Positions 9,031 through 17,057 of a stretch of 64,000 nucleotides of DNA are shown here, one piece after another; position 1 is the first letter of the stretch; the number at the start of each line of letters is the position of its first letter. A model generated the notes under the pieces. The model worked only from the letters and a program-made list of their open reading frames with translations. It was not told where the DNA came from and searched no databases. The translations under genes and the position numbers were made by a program. The stretch covers positions 42,025-106,024 of the forward strand of contig JAVBON010000009.1 of assembly GCA_031550525.1 (NCBI GenBank). Reading direction: 5' to 3'. Source of the stretch: WRHT01 sp031550525 (lineage in GTDB: Bacteria; Desulfobacterota; Desulfovibrionia; Desulfovibrionales; Desulfovibrionaceae).

Positions 9031-9564
9031 ATGTACAGAGCAGCGCATGCATACCTGCAAACCAACCTGAACACCAACTCGCCCTGCGAGACGGTTTTGA
9101 TGCTCTATGACGGAGCAATCAAATTTCTCAACCGGGCTAAAGATCAGATTGACGCCAAGGACTATGCCAAAAAGGGCCTGTCCATATCCAAAGCCATTGA
9201 CATAATCAATGAGCTCAGTTCTGTGCTGAACAAGGAAAAAGGCGGAGATCTGGCCGATAACCTGCACAAATTGTACTTTTGGTGCAATACGCGGCTGGCC
9301 ATGGCCAACCTGAAGATGGACAAAGAAATTATTGATACCGTCATCAAAGTGCTGAGCGGCCTGCGTGACGCCTTCGCGCACATCCAAAACGTGCCGGAAG
9401 CGCAAGCAGCCGCAGAACAAATTGCCACCAAGCAGGGCTCCGCCGCAGCCCCGCAAGCGCGCGGCATAAACTCCGCCACAGCCGCAACTCCGCCCCCCAC
9501 GGCCAACATGAACCTGCGCGGCCGCAACCTTTACAATAAAATGGCTCAGGCCTCCAACGGCTAG
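9031..9564 (+). CDS. fliS: Flagellin export chaperone FliS
   Basis: The first 115 or so residues are a FliS four-helix bundle: AAHAYLQTNLNTNSPCETVLMLYDGAIKFLNRAKDQID is the family pattern (PxxLVxMLYDGAixFL). FliS binds the C-terminal disordered part of flagellin in the cytosol to prevent early polymerisation. The protein is 177 residues against the usual 125-150 because of an Ala/Pro-rich low-complexity tail (about 125-177). The gene follows fliD closely, so it should share its sigma-54 promoter, and it ends in a strong 60-bp palindrome. Confidence 0.94.
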   Translation: MYRAAHAYLQTNLNTNSPCETVLMLYDGAIKFLNRAKDQIDAKDYAKKGLSISKAIDIINELSSVLNKEKGGDLADNLHKLYFWCNTRLAMANLKMDKEIIDTVIKVLSGLRDAFAHIQNVPEAQAAAEQIATKQGSAAAPQARGINSATAATPPPTANMNLRGRNLYNKMAQASNG

Positions 9565-9574
9565 CCATTAAAGC

Positions 9575-9634
9575 AAATACAAACATAACGGCAGCCCGGC
9601 GTTTAAACGCCGGGCTGCCGTTATGTTTGTATTT
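9575..9634. terminator. 60-bp perfect palindrome, terminator of fliDS
   Basis: A perfect 30-bp inverted repeat with no spacer, centred at 9604/9605 on GTTTAAAC; the right arm runs into TTTT. It starts 11 bp past the fliS stop codon. It is far longer than an ordinary terminator stem. Confidence 0.75.
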
Positions 9635-9643
9635 TGGAGGATG

Positions 9644-9793
9644 TTTTTGCCTCCGGCGGGCTGGCTCCGCCCTGCACCCGCTGGTGTAGCACGTGCCGCC
9701 AAGGCACAACTGTTTTACATTACCAAATAAAAGAAAGGCAGTACTTATGGCGATGCTCTTTCAGGCCCCAGACCCCTTTAAGGGTCTCGAGCC
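9644..9793 (-). repeat. Dispersed repeat R2, copy 1
   Basis: On the minus strand it reads GGGTCTGGGGCCTGAAAGAG, CATCGCCATAAGTACTGCC, then ...GGCGGCACGTGC..ACACCAGC.. and ends GCCGGAGGCAAAAA. The same order of blocks recurs at 10030-10138 (opposite orientation) and at 36193-36301. This copy has an extra 17-bp segment near the GGAGGC end. No coding potential was seen. Confidence 0.75.
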
Positions 9794-10029
9794 GGTTGTT
9801 CCATATTTGTTATGTATGCCGGTTTTGGGCTCTCGCTGGTAACTGCCGGGCTTTTTTGCCGCAGGGCTGACTGGAATGGCCCGATTAGCCACGGAAATTA
9901 TGTTAAGCTTGGGTTGTATACTATAACCGCACTTTCCAACACTTACAAAAACACCGCACGGTGTGCCCCTGCCGTTTGTCCGCGCGATGAAAAACGCAGC
10001 ATAAATTTCGAAAGCTCAAACGTTATAAA
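9794..10029. other. Non-coding interval between inverted R2 copies
   Basis: About 235 bp enclosed by two R2 repeats in opposite orientation. It contains a TATACTATAACC stretch but no supported open frame. The two flanking repeats and this core could be the remains of a mobile unit. Confidence 0.4.
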
Positions 10030-10138
10030 GAGGTCTGGGGCCTGAGAGAGCATCGCCATAAGTATTGCCTTTCTTGCACCCGTCGATGTGAGACCATTGC
10101 GCCTTGCGATACGTGCCACACCAGCCGCCAGAGGCAAA
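10030..10138 (+). repeat. Dispersed repeat R2, copy 2
   Basis: It reads AGGTCTGGGGCCTGAGAGAG, CATCGCCATAAGTATTGCC, TCGATGTGAGACCATTGCGCC, ACGTGCCACACCAGCCGCC and AGAGGCAAA in order. It matches the copy at 36193-36301 closely and is inverted relative to 9644-9793. It abuts the 3' end of the M24 peptidase gene. Confidence 0.75.
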
Positions 10139-10153
10139 GACACTCAAAAGGAA

Positions 10154-11398
10154 TTATTCAATGCAAATATAACTTCCGTTGTCGTCTTTGAGGCTGCCGG
10201 TGCGGGTGCTTACGCACTCGGCGCCATTGGGCGTTACTATGAAGGTGTTTTCCACGCCCATCATGCCGTAGCCTGGTATGGTAATTTTGGGCTCAAGGGC
10301 TATAACCATGTTTTCACGTATGGGGTCGGTAAACTTGTTGGCCAGCACGGGCCATTCGTCAACATGCAGGCCAAGGCCGTGGCCCATAAAAGGCACCTGA
10401 TTGCCCGCATAGCCCATGTAGCCCTCGGACAGTCCGTATTTTGCCGCTATGCCCAGGCTTAGCTGGTAAAGCTCCTGCGGCACCGCGCCGGGTTTCAAAC
10501 CCGAGGCGACCTCATACTGAATTTCCAGGCAGCAGTCTTGCACGCGGCGGGCTTCGTCGGGCACGTATTTGGCTTTGCCCGCGAAGTAAAGCACGGTTTT
10601 ATCACTGTTGTAGCCTTCCAATATAAAGCCAAGGTCGGCGGCTACAAAGCTGCCTTTGGTCCATACCTCCCCGGCATAACCCATGTAGGCGGCGGTGGGG
10701 TGCGCGCCTTTAACGCCAAGCGGGCCGTTATAATAGCTGGGGTAGGCAATATTTTCACCCACGCTCACATGCCCCAAAAACACCTCCTGCCCCAGTTCAG
10801 ACATACGGGCGTGGCCGGTATGCCCGTGCGCGTAAAAAATATCCCAAAACAGGCGCGACATTTCAAAACCGTTCATATTATGCCGCACGCGTTGTGGAAA
10901 ATCTTCGCACATGGAGAGGTAGTGGCGCTTGCCGGCCAGCCGCACCTTAACCAGCTCCCAGTCGGTTTTAACGCTACGGGCGCGGTCCAGCACCTGATCT
11001 GCGGGCATAAACTTATATGCGGCGAAATTTCGGCTAAAATTCTGCCCCAAAGCCCAGCTCAGGCCCTCCTGCTCCACGCCGAAGCATTGGGTTACGGGGC
11101 TTCCCGCCTCTTTCATAAGGGCTGGTATCTGACTGTAGCTTTTATAGGTAACAGCCTTGGTGCGCGGGGTTTCAAGGGCGGCCCGCTCAATGCCCTTGCG
11201 CACGGCCAGCACCGGCTCACCCTCCAGCGGCAGCCAGAAAATACCTGAAGCAAACGTGCCGGTAAGATAGTATATATTAACGCGCGAAAACAGCATAATG
11301 CCGCCAGCATCGGGATGATATTTGCGCAATACGGCCCTGCAGCGCTCGCGCCTGGCCTCCAGTTCCTCTTGGGGAATAACCTCTATGGCTGTAAACAT
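10154..11398 (-). CDS. M24-family metallopeptidase (Xaa-Pro dipeptidase/creatinase type)
   Basis: A 414-residue protein with a creatinase-type N-terminal domain (about 1-160) and a C-terminal pita-bread fold. All five metal ligands of M24 enzymes are present: D255 and D266 (ADLGFILEGYNSDKT), H345 (GHGLGLHVDEWP), E369 (ALEPK) and E383 (GVENTF). It probably cleaves Xaa-Pro dipeptides or a related amide in the cytosol. Creatinase-like amidohydrolases share this fold, so the exact substrate is open. The start at 11398 is chosen for a GGAG about ten bases upstream; upstream in-frame ATGs at 11419 and 11458 lack one. It appears monocistronic. Confidence 0.87.
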   Translation of the reverse strand: MFTAIEVIPQEELEARRERCRAVLRKYHPDAGGIMLFSRVNIYYLTGTFASGIFWLPLEGEPVLAVRKGIERAALETPRTKAVTYKSYSQIPALMKEAGSPVTQCFGVEQEGLSWALGQNFSRNFAAYKFMPADQVLDRARSVKTDWELVKVRLAGKRHYLSMCEDFPQRVRHNMNGFEMSRLFWDIFYAHGHTGHARMSELGQEVFLGHVSVGENIAYPSYYNGPLGVKGAHPTAAYMGYAGEVWTKGSFVAADLGFILEGYNSDKTVLYFAGKAKYVPDEARRVQDCCLEIQYEVASGLKPGAVPQELYQLSLGIAAKYGLSEGYMGYAGNQVPFMGHGLGLHVDEWPVLANKFTDPIRENMVIALEPKITIPGYGMMGVENTFIVTPNGAECVSTRTGSLKDDNGSYICIE

Positions 11399-11706
11399 TC
11401 CAACACTCCAATACTTCATAATATCTGCAACTTGCGCCATGCCAAACCACGGACGCAAGGGATATGACTACCAAAAATGTCAGGCGCTAGACAAGGCAAA
11501 AGTTTGTAATATTTATGACTTTTCAGCGGGTAAAAAATACATGCGGTATGTATGGCCCATAAAAGCTAACCTTACTGAACGGCTAAAAGGAAAAAAGTAA
11601 AACCAAACTCCCATTCTCTTGTCCCGCCCCGCAGGGGCATCACCATCCGCTATCATTGCGCTTTTCGGCACGGCGGTATAATAAAAAAATTAACGATGGA
11701 GGTTGC

Positions 11707-12144
11707 ATGCTGTTTGCTGACGCGGAAATAAAAAAGATTCTGGCCGAGATAAAAAGTATAGCCATAATCGGCGCGAAAGACAAAGAGGGACAACCCGTGG
11801 ATAGAGTTGGCCGCTATCTGATAGCGCAAGGCTACAACGTGCTGCCGGTACACCCCAAACGCGCCAGCGTATGGGGTATTGAGGCTTACCCGGCATTGGG
11901 GCAATTGCCAGCGGCGCCTGAGGCGGTGGTTTTGTTTAGGGCGGCGGAATATTGCCCGGCGCATGCGCGTGAGGCGCTGGCCCTGGCGCAAAAACCGCGC
12001 CTGTTCTGGATGCAGCTTGGCATAACCAGCCCGGAGGCCATGGCCTTGGTGCAAGAATACGGCATAACGGCCGTGCAAAACGCCTGTATAATGGTGGAGC
12101 ACCGCCGCCTTTTAGGCAAGGAGCAATGCAATGCCGGTTTTTGA
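11707..12144 (+). CDS. CoA-binding domain protein (YccU-like)
   Basis: A small, one-domain protein of 145 residues. It has the CoA_binding fold motif IKSIAIIGAKDKEGQPVDRVGRYLIAQGYNVLPVHP near the N-terminus and the closing LFWMQLGITSPEAMALVQEYGITAVQNACIMVEHRRL typical of the YccU/CoA-binding group. The biochemical role of this family is not established. The ATG at 11707 has a GGAGG Shine-Dalgarno sequence. Its last 14 bases overlap the next gene, so the two are translationally coupled. Confidence 0.88.
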   Translation: MLFADAEIKKILAEIKSIAIIGAKDKEGQPVDRVGRYLIAQGYNVLPVHPKRASVWGIEAYPALGQLPAAPEAVVLFRAAEYCPAHAREALALAQKPRLFWMQLGITSPEAMALVQEYGITAVQNACIMVEHRRLLGKEQCNAGF

Positions 12145-12559
12145 TTGCAAAATGTGCGGGCACTGCTGCGAGGGCAAGGGAGGCATAATACTGGCCCCGC
12201 GCGATTTGACGCGCATAGCCGCCTTTATGGGCTGTAGCGAGGACGAGTTTGCCAGAGATTACGCTGAAAAACGCAATGGCAAACTGGTTATACGCACCGG
12301 GCCTGACGGCTACTGCGTCTTTTTCCGCCAAGGCGTTGGCTGCGGCGTGCATGCCGGAAAACCCGACGTATGCCGGGCCTGGCCGTTTTTCAGAGGCAAC
12401 CTGGTGGATGAGGTCAGCCTGGATTTGGCCCGCGACTACTGCCCCGGCATAGGCCGGGTGGGTTTTGCCGAATTTCGCGAAGAGGGGCTGGCCTACCTGA
12501 GGGGCCAGGGGCTGTACGCTGAAGATACTGAAAGCTCGCCCAACGCCCTTAAAGTATAA
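12131..12559 (+). CDS. YkgJ-type cysteine-cluster protein
   Basis: A 142-residue protein beginning with FDCKMCGHCCEGKGGI, the CxxCxxCC signature of the YkgJ/CxxCxxCC family (probable zinc or Fe-S site). A further conserved block is GCGVHAGKPDVCRAWPFFRG, followed by ARDYCPGIG, which adds more ligand cysteines. The family function is unknown. It overlaps the CoA-binding gene upstream, and the pairing suggests a shared operon. Confidence 0.85.
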   Translation: MPVFDCKMCGHCCEGKGGIILAPRDLTRIAAFMGCSEDEFARDYAEKRNGKLVIRTGPDGYCVFFRQGVGCGVHAGKPDVCRAWPFFRGNLVDEVSLDLARDYCPGIGRVGFAEFREEGLAYLRGQGLYAEDTESSPNALKV

Positions 12560-12781
12560 TGCATGGTCAGGCCGCGCAAGAGCCTTAGCCTGTTTGACTT
12601 TACGGCATTAAACAGTTGTGCGCGCGGTATAAATGCCTTAAAAAAAATTGAACGAAGGCGCCTCACGTTATTTTTACGACGCCCGAGGTAAAACTGGGGC
12701 CCTTGCAGCCGATAAGCAAAGTATAAGCCTTAACCGGCAAAAGCCGGAGCATGAGACAATTGGCCCGCAAGGGGGTGCGTT

Positions 12782-13123
12782 ATGTCAGACATGATCAACT
12801 TTAACGCCCAGATAGCTCCCATGGAGCATGTGGAAAAAGTCGTGCGGCATGGGCAGGAGCATTCTCAAGTAACGCAGCAGGCATTGCTGCAAAAAGCCAG
12901 CCAGACGCTGAGCAAAGATAACGAGCAGGTGCAGCGGGGCGCTGCCGGAAAACACGGCAAAAAGGTTGAGCGCCACAAGGGCGATGACCATGATGACGCC
13001 TCGGCCTATCGTTCCCCTAAAAAGCGCGCCGGAAAAAACCCTCAGGAAGAGCAGCCCGATGGCGAAATTCCGGATTTCTCGCCCGACGTATGGTCGGGTA
13101 ATATTGTCAATGTAAAGGTGTAA
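12782..13123 (+). CDS. Small hydrophilic hypothetical protein
   Basis: A 113-residue, highly charged protein with no membrane segment: an N-terminal helix-prone part (MINFNAQIAPMEHVEKVVRHGQEHSQVTQQALLQKASQ) and a basic, Lys/His/Asp-rich disordered tail ending EIPDFSPDVWSGNIVNVKV. A GGGGGTG motif precedes the ATG. Only 2 bp separate it from the next gene, so both are very likely one transcription unit. I do not recognise the family; function unknown. Confidence 0.7.
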   Translation: MSDMINFNAQIAPMEHVEKVVRHGQEHSQVTQQALLQKASQTLSKDNEQVQRGAAGKHGKKVERHKGDDHDDASAYRSPKKRAGKNPQEEQPDGEIPDFSPDVWSGNIVNVKV

Positions 13124-13125
13124 GC

Positions 13126-13542
13126 GTGTCCTACTACTTGCTGTTCGCGGCCATCACTGTAATAGAGCTTTTGTTGTTCGTGCTCATCTGGAGTTTTTTC
13201 CGCCGCCTCAAACAATCGGAACATCTGCTGGCCCAGTTGCAGGACAGCCAGTCGCTCCTGCTTGAGAAACTCGAGCTTAACGCCAACCTTGAAAACGAGC
13301 TCATGCACAGCTTCAAGCAACGCCAAAACGAGCTTATGCAATTGGATTTGCAGCTTGAAGACAGAGCAGGCAAGCTACAGTCTCTTTTACAGCAAGCCGA
13401 GCAGGTAAGCCGCTCGCCGCAGTTTTTGCGCGAGCTGATCATAAATGGCAGCCGCAAAGGCCAGAGTTTGGGTCAACTGGCTAAAAACACCGGCCTTTCC
13501 ATGGACGAGGTGGAGCTTATTCTGGCCCAGGCCGGAAAATAG
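13126..13542 (+). CDS. Membrane-anchored coiled-coil protein with C-terminal HTH-like segment
   Basis: A 138-residue protein starting with GTG. One N-terminal transmembrane helix (about 3-25, YYLLFAAITVIELLLFVLIWSFF) is followed by a long coiled coil (about 27-100, with regular Leu/Glu/Gln heptads). The C-terminus reads GQSLGQLAKNTGLSMDEVELILAQAGK, which looks like a short helix-turn-helix unit found in DUF6115-like proteins. It is probably anchored in the inner membrane with its coil in the cytosol. Its start is 2 bp after the preceding hydrophilic protein, suggesting a joint role. Confidence 0.72.
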   Translation: MSYYLLFAAITVIELLLFVLIWSFFRRLKQSEHLLAQLQDSQSLLLEKLELNANLENELMHSFKQRQNELMQLDLQLEDRAGKLQSLLQQAEQVSRSPQFLRELIINGSRKGQSLGQLAKNTGLSMDEVELILAQAGK

Positions 13543-13680
13543 CCCGCCCTTACCTTAAAACGCTTCACCGCTGCTTTATAAGCCATGCCATAACCAAGTT
13601 TGCAATTATTCAGTTATATCCGCTTTTATCCACTCGTTTTATATTTTACCCACGCCAACATAAATGACTTGATTTATTTT

Positions 13681-13713
13681 ATTAACTAGTGATAAGAACT
13701 ATTACTAGTTAAT
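13681..13713. promoter_or_regulatory. Palindromic operator candidate upstream of cydAB
   Basis: ATTAACTAGT and ACTAGTTAAT form perfect 10-bp arms separated by 13 bases, with an inner ATA/TAT pair. It lies 34 bp upstream of a plausible promoter. The binding protein is unknown; cydAB is commonly controlled by oxygen or redox regulators. Confidence 0.5.
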
Positions 13714-13747
13714 GTCATTATATTCTATCAAAAAAATACGCATACTT

Positions 13748-13777
13748 TTGACTTTTGTTTGCAGTAAACTGTATATA
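13748..13777 (+). promoter_or_regulatory. Candidate sigma-70 promoter of cydAB
   Basis: TTGACT and TATATA hexamers are separated by 18 bp in an AT-rich stretch, 111 bp before the cydA start codon. No other equally good pair was seen in this interval. Confidence 0.5.
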
Positions 13778-13888
13778 TTAAGCTGGCTGATACAAGCATA
13801 GCGCTTTATCAGCGTGCAAGTTAAAACCTTGGGTTACGGGCGCCTGCCGCCGTTTGGCGCGGCCATTTAAACAGGCATTGGAGGTTAT

Positions 13889-15232
13889 ATGGAGTTTTTT
13901 GACGTTACGCTGCTCTCGAGGCTGCAATTCGCGGTGGCGGTGTTTTTCCACTTTCTGTTCGTGCCGCTCACCTTGGGGCTCTCCGTACTGCTGGCCATTA
14001 TGGAGACAATCTACTACCGCACCGGCAACGAGCAATACAAACGCATGGCCAAATTCTGGGGCAAGCTTTTTCTCATCAACTTCGCCCTTGGGGTGGTAAC
14101 CGGCATCACCCTCGAATTCCAGTTCGGCACCAACTGGTCGCGCTACTCCGAGTATGTGGGCGACATTTTCGGCTCGCTGCTGGCTATTGAGGCAACGGCG
14201 GCTTTTTTTCTGGAGTCCACCTTCATTGCGGTATGGCACTTCGGCTGGGACAAAGTCTCCAAAAGAACCCACCTTATCGCCATATGGCTGGTGGCTGGCG
14301 CGGGCAACCTTTCCGCCTTGTGGATTATACTGGCCAACGGCTGGATGCAAAACCCGGTAGGCTACCATATTGTCAACGGCCGCGCCGAGCTTAAAGACTT
14401 TTTCGAGATTCTCTCCAACCCCTACGCCTGGGGGCAATTCTTCCATACAGTGCTCAGCGCGTGGCTTTTGGGCGGCTTTTTTGTGCTTGGCGTATCGGCC
14501 TGGCACCTGCTGCGCAAAAACGAGACGGATTTCTTTAACCGCAGCGCGCGTCTGGCCGCTATATTTACCTTTGTTCTGGCTATTCTGGTAGCCGTGCAGG
14601 GGCACAACCAGGGCACCCTGGTAGCCAAATACCAGCCGGAAAAACTGGCGGCCATGGAATCGCACTGGGAGACGGAAGCCAGCGCCCCCATTTACCTGAT
14701 CACCTGGCCGGATGAAGCCAACAAGCGCAATTATGTCGACTTGATTCCCGTGCCGGGGCTCTTGAGTTTTATGGCCTACGCCGATTTCAACTCCGAGGTG
14801 AAAGGCCTTAACGCCTTCCCGCAAGACGAGCACCCGCCCGTGCTTTTAACTTTTCTTGCCTTCCGGCTGATGGTGGGCCTGGGCAGCCTTTTCCTGCTGC
14901 TGGGGCTGCTGGCCTTTGTGTATCGCAAAGATTTGGGCGAGCATAAGCTGGTATCGCGCCTTCTGGTGCTTAACATACCTCTGCCTTACCTGGCGCTGGC
15001 GGCAGGCTGGGCCGTGGCGGAAATAGGACGCCAGCCATGGATTGTATACAGGCTTATGCGTACTGCCGATGCCGCCTCGCCAGTGCCCGGCACATCGGTT
15101 GCGCTATCCCTGCTGGCCTTTGTGCTTGTTTATAGCCTGCTTGGCGCAATAGCCTTTTACCTCTTGCGCAAATACGCCATAAAAGGCCCGCAGCCGCTGC
15201 CCGCCCTGCCAAAAACCGAAGGAGGCAACTAA
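13889..15232 (+). CDS. cydA: Cytochrome bd quinol oxidase subunit I
   Basis: CydA carries the hemes and the quinol site of cytochrome bd, which reduces O2 to water with high affinity. The 447-residue protein has the expected N-terminus with a heme-ligand histidine at H21 (FFHFLFVPLTLG), the GWMQNP motif, the quinol-loop sequence GHNQGTLVAKYQPEKLAAMESHW, and FRLMVGLG, which holds the methionine ligand of heme b558. Multiple membrane helices are evident. A GGAGG Shine-Dalgarno sequence precedes the ATG. cydB follows after 2 bp. In an anaerobe this oxidase serves oxygen detoxification and microaerobic respiration (family knowledge). No cydDC or cydX is visible here. Confidence 0.97.
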   Translation: MEFFDVTLLSRLQFAVAVFFHFLFVPLTLGLSVLLAIMETIYYRTGNEQYKRMAKFWGKLFLINFALGVVTGITLEFQFGTNWSRYSEYVGDIFGSLLAIEATAAFFLESTFIAVWHFGWDKVSKRTHLIAIWLVAGAGNLSALWIILANGWMQNPVGYHIVNGRAELKDFFEILSNPYAWGQFFHTVLSAWLLGGFFVLGVSAWHLLRKNETDFFNRSARLAAIFTFVLAILVAVQGHNQGTLVAKYQPEKLAAMESHWETEASAPIYLITWPDEANKRNYVDLIPVPGLLSFMAYADFNSEVKGLNAFPQDEHPPVLLTFLAFRLMVGLGSLFLLLGLLAFVYRKDLGEHKLVSRLLVLNIPLPYLALAAGWAVAEIGRQPWIVYRLMRTADAASPVPGTSVALSLLAFVLVYSLLGAIAFYLLRKYAIKGPQPLPALPKTEGGN

Positions 15233-15234
15233 CC

Positions 15235-16266
15235 ATGCCTGAAGTAACCATGCTTGAAACAATCTGGTTTGTGCTCTGGGCTTTGTTGTGGGCCGTATAC
15301 TTTATTTTGGACGGCTTTGACCTGGGCATGGGCACCCTTATGCCCTTTATAGCCAAAAACGAAAAAGAGCGCCGTGTAATCTACAACGCGGCCGGGCCAT
15401 TTTGGGACGGTAACGAAGTGTGGCTTATAACCGCCGGCGGCGTCACCTTCGCGGCTTTTCCCAAGGCTTATGCCGTTATGTTCAGCGCCTTGTACGCCCC
15501 GCTTCTCATCTTGCTCTTTGCCCTGATCTTCCGCGCTGTTTCTTTTGAATACCGCAACAAGGTAGACTCCGAGCGCTGGCGCAAATTCTGGGATATTTGC
15601 CAGTTCTGCGGCAGCTTTGTTCCGGCCCTGCTTCTGGGTGTGGCCTTCGCCAACCTCTTCCGGGGCATACCCATTGACGGAGATGGCATATACCACGGCA
15701 ACATCCTTAAGCTGCTCAACCCTTACGGGCTTTTGGGCGGGGTGTTGTTTGTGCTCATGTTCATGTACCACGGCGCTTTGTGGCTCAGCTTCAAGTCCGT
15801 GGGCGAACTGCGCCAGCGAGCCGTGGATTGGGCGGGAACAATCTGGGTTTATCTGGTGGCCGCCGCTCTGCTCTTTTTGGCCGCCAGCGCGGTATGGACT
15901 GACCTGTACGCCAATATAGGCAAACTCCCTGTACTGGCCGTATTCCCCATACTGGCCGTGACCTTTTTAATCAGCTCGCGTGTGGTCGACTCCAGCCTCA
16001 TCTCTTGGGCTTTTAGCGCCGGGTTCATACTCTGCGCCACTTTCTTCGGGGTGCTGGGCATGTTCCCCGCCCTTATACCCTCCAATCTGGATCCGGCCTT
16101 CAGCGTAACCCTTATGAACGCAGCCTCCAGCAACCTTACCCTGAGTATAATGCTGGGCGTGGCCCTCTCGCTGGTGCCGGTGGTAATTGCCTACCAGGCC
16201 TGGGTATATGTGGTGTTCTCGCACAAAATCACGGATGAAGAACTGGATAGCGAGCACACCTACTAG
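15235..16266 (+). CDS. cydB: Cytochrome bd quinol oxidase subunit II
   Basis: CydB pairs with CydA. The 343-residue protein has the diagnostic N-terminal block WFVLWALLWAVYFILDGFDLGMG, followed by GPFWDGNEVWLITAGGVTFAAFP, and about eight membrane helices overall. It starts 2 bp after the cydA stop codon, preceded by a GGAGG motif within the cydA end. A terminator hairpin follows at 16289. Confidence 0.97.
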   Translation: MPEVTMLETIWFVLWALLWAVYFILDGFDLGMGTLMPFIAKNEKERRVIYNAAGPFWDGNEVWLITAGGVTFAAFPKAYAVMFSALYAPLLILLFALIFRAVSFEYRNKVDSERWRKFWDICQFCGSFVPALLLGVAFANLFRGIPIDGDGIYHGNILKLLNPYGLLGGVLFVLMFMYHGALWLSFKSVGELRQRAVDWAGTIWVYLVAAALLFLAASAVWTDLYANIGKLPVLAVFPILAVTFLISSRVVDSSLISWAFSAGFILCATFFGVLGMFPALIPSNLDPAFSVTLMNAASSNLTLSIMLGVALSLVPVVIAYQAWVYVVFSHKITDEELDSEHTY

Positions 16267-16288
16267 TTTGCCATAAATAACAACACCA

Positions 16289-16322
16289 AGAGGCCCGCCT
16301 TTTTTCTAAAGGCGGGCCTCTT
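16289..16322. terminator. Terminator between cydB and the DUF2179 gene
   Basis: A 13-bp stem (AGAGGCCCGCCTT/AAGGCGGGCCTCT) with a TTTCT loop lies between two convergent genes, so it can serve both directions. Confidence 0.75.
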
Positions 16323-16390
16323 CACATATAAAAACAAATGCATACCTGAAAGGTCTGCCTAGTTTCCTGACGGACGCGCTTCGCGCATAC

Positions 16391-16948
16391 TTACTTTCTC
16401 TTCATCTGCAACATACTCTGCCGGGGCGTGAAAATGCCCCTTTTCCTCGCCCGCACGTCCTCCACCAGATAAAAGGCATCCGGGTCAAACCCGACAATCA
16501 ACTTTTCCACCTTTTTCGCGTCCTTGCGGCTGACCGCACTTTCAACCACATCTATTGCCGATACCGACCCCGTGCCATGCACCAAAGTTGAGCCTAAACC
16601 GGCCTTGTTCAACAAGCCCACAAGCTCAAGGCCGTTTTTAAGAGTGAACACGCGGTAGCTGATGTAGCCGAAGCCTATTTTCTGCTCCAGCCACAGCCCT
16701 ATATAGGTGCCGGTGGCATAGCCCCCGGCATAGGAAAGGTAACTGAGCAGATCATTGGCGCGGGAAAGCACCTGGGCGATGATTACCACCCAGATGAATA
16801 CCTCGACAAAGCCTATTACCGGCGCGATGTTCCGCTCGCCCTTGGATACGAAAATAATACGCAACGTGCCCAGCGACACGTCACAAATGCGCCCGCAAAA
16901 AATGGCAATGGGCAAAGCCCAAGGGTAAACATCCAAAAAATCGAACAT
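16391..16948 (-). CDS. DUF2179 (UPF0316) membrane protein
   Basis: A 185-residue protein with three N-terminal membrane helices (about 10-30, 43-62, 70-90; the first includes FCGRICDVSLGTLRIIFVSKG, a family hallmark) and a soluble C-terminal alpha/beta domain of the DUF2179 type (about 100-185, VESAVSRKDAKKVEKLIVGFDPDAFYLVEDVRARKRG). Related YitT-family domains are suspected to sense small ligands. No function is established. It stands alone, convergent with cydB. Confidence 0.85.
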   Translation of the reverse strand: MFDFLDVYPWALPIAIFCGRICDVSLGTLRIIFVSKGERNIAPVIGFVEVFIWVVIIAQVLSRANDLLSYLSYAGGYATGTYIGLWLEQKIGFGYISYRVFTLKNGLELVGLLNKAGLGSTLVHGTGSVSAIDVVESAVSRKDAKKVEKLIVGFDPDAFYLVEDVRARKRGIFTPRQSMLQMKRK

Positions 16949-17057
16949 GCAGCATCCGCCTTTTATGATGCGGCGCGTAAAAGCGCGCCGCTACCGCATT
17001 TTTACGCGCGCAAAAAAAAACATGCCGCTGCCGCGTGAGTTTGCAAGCAACTGCGGC

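Noticed and set aside
12690..12780. A sigma-54 promoter before the small hypothetical gene at 12782
   Set aside because: CTGGGGCCCTTGCA and TTGGCCCGCAAGG look similar, but the distance between the GG and GC elements is wrong.
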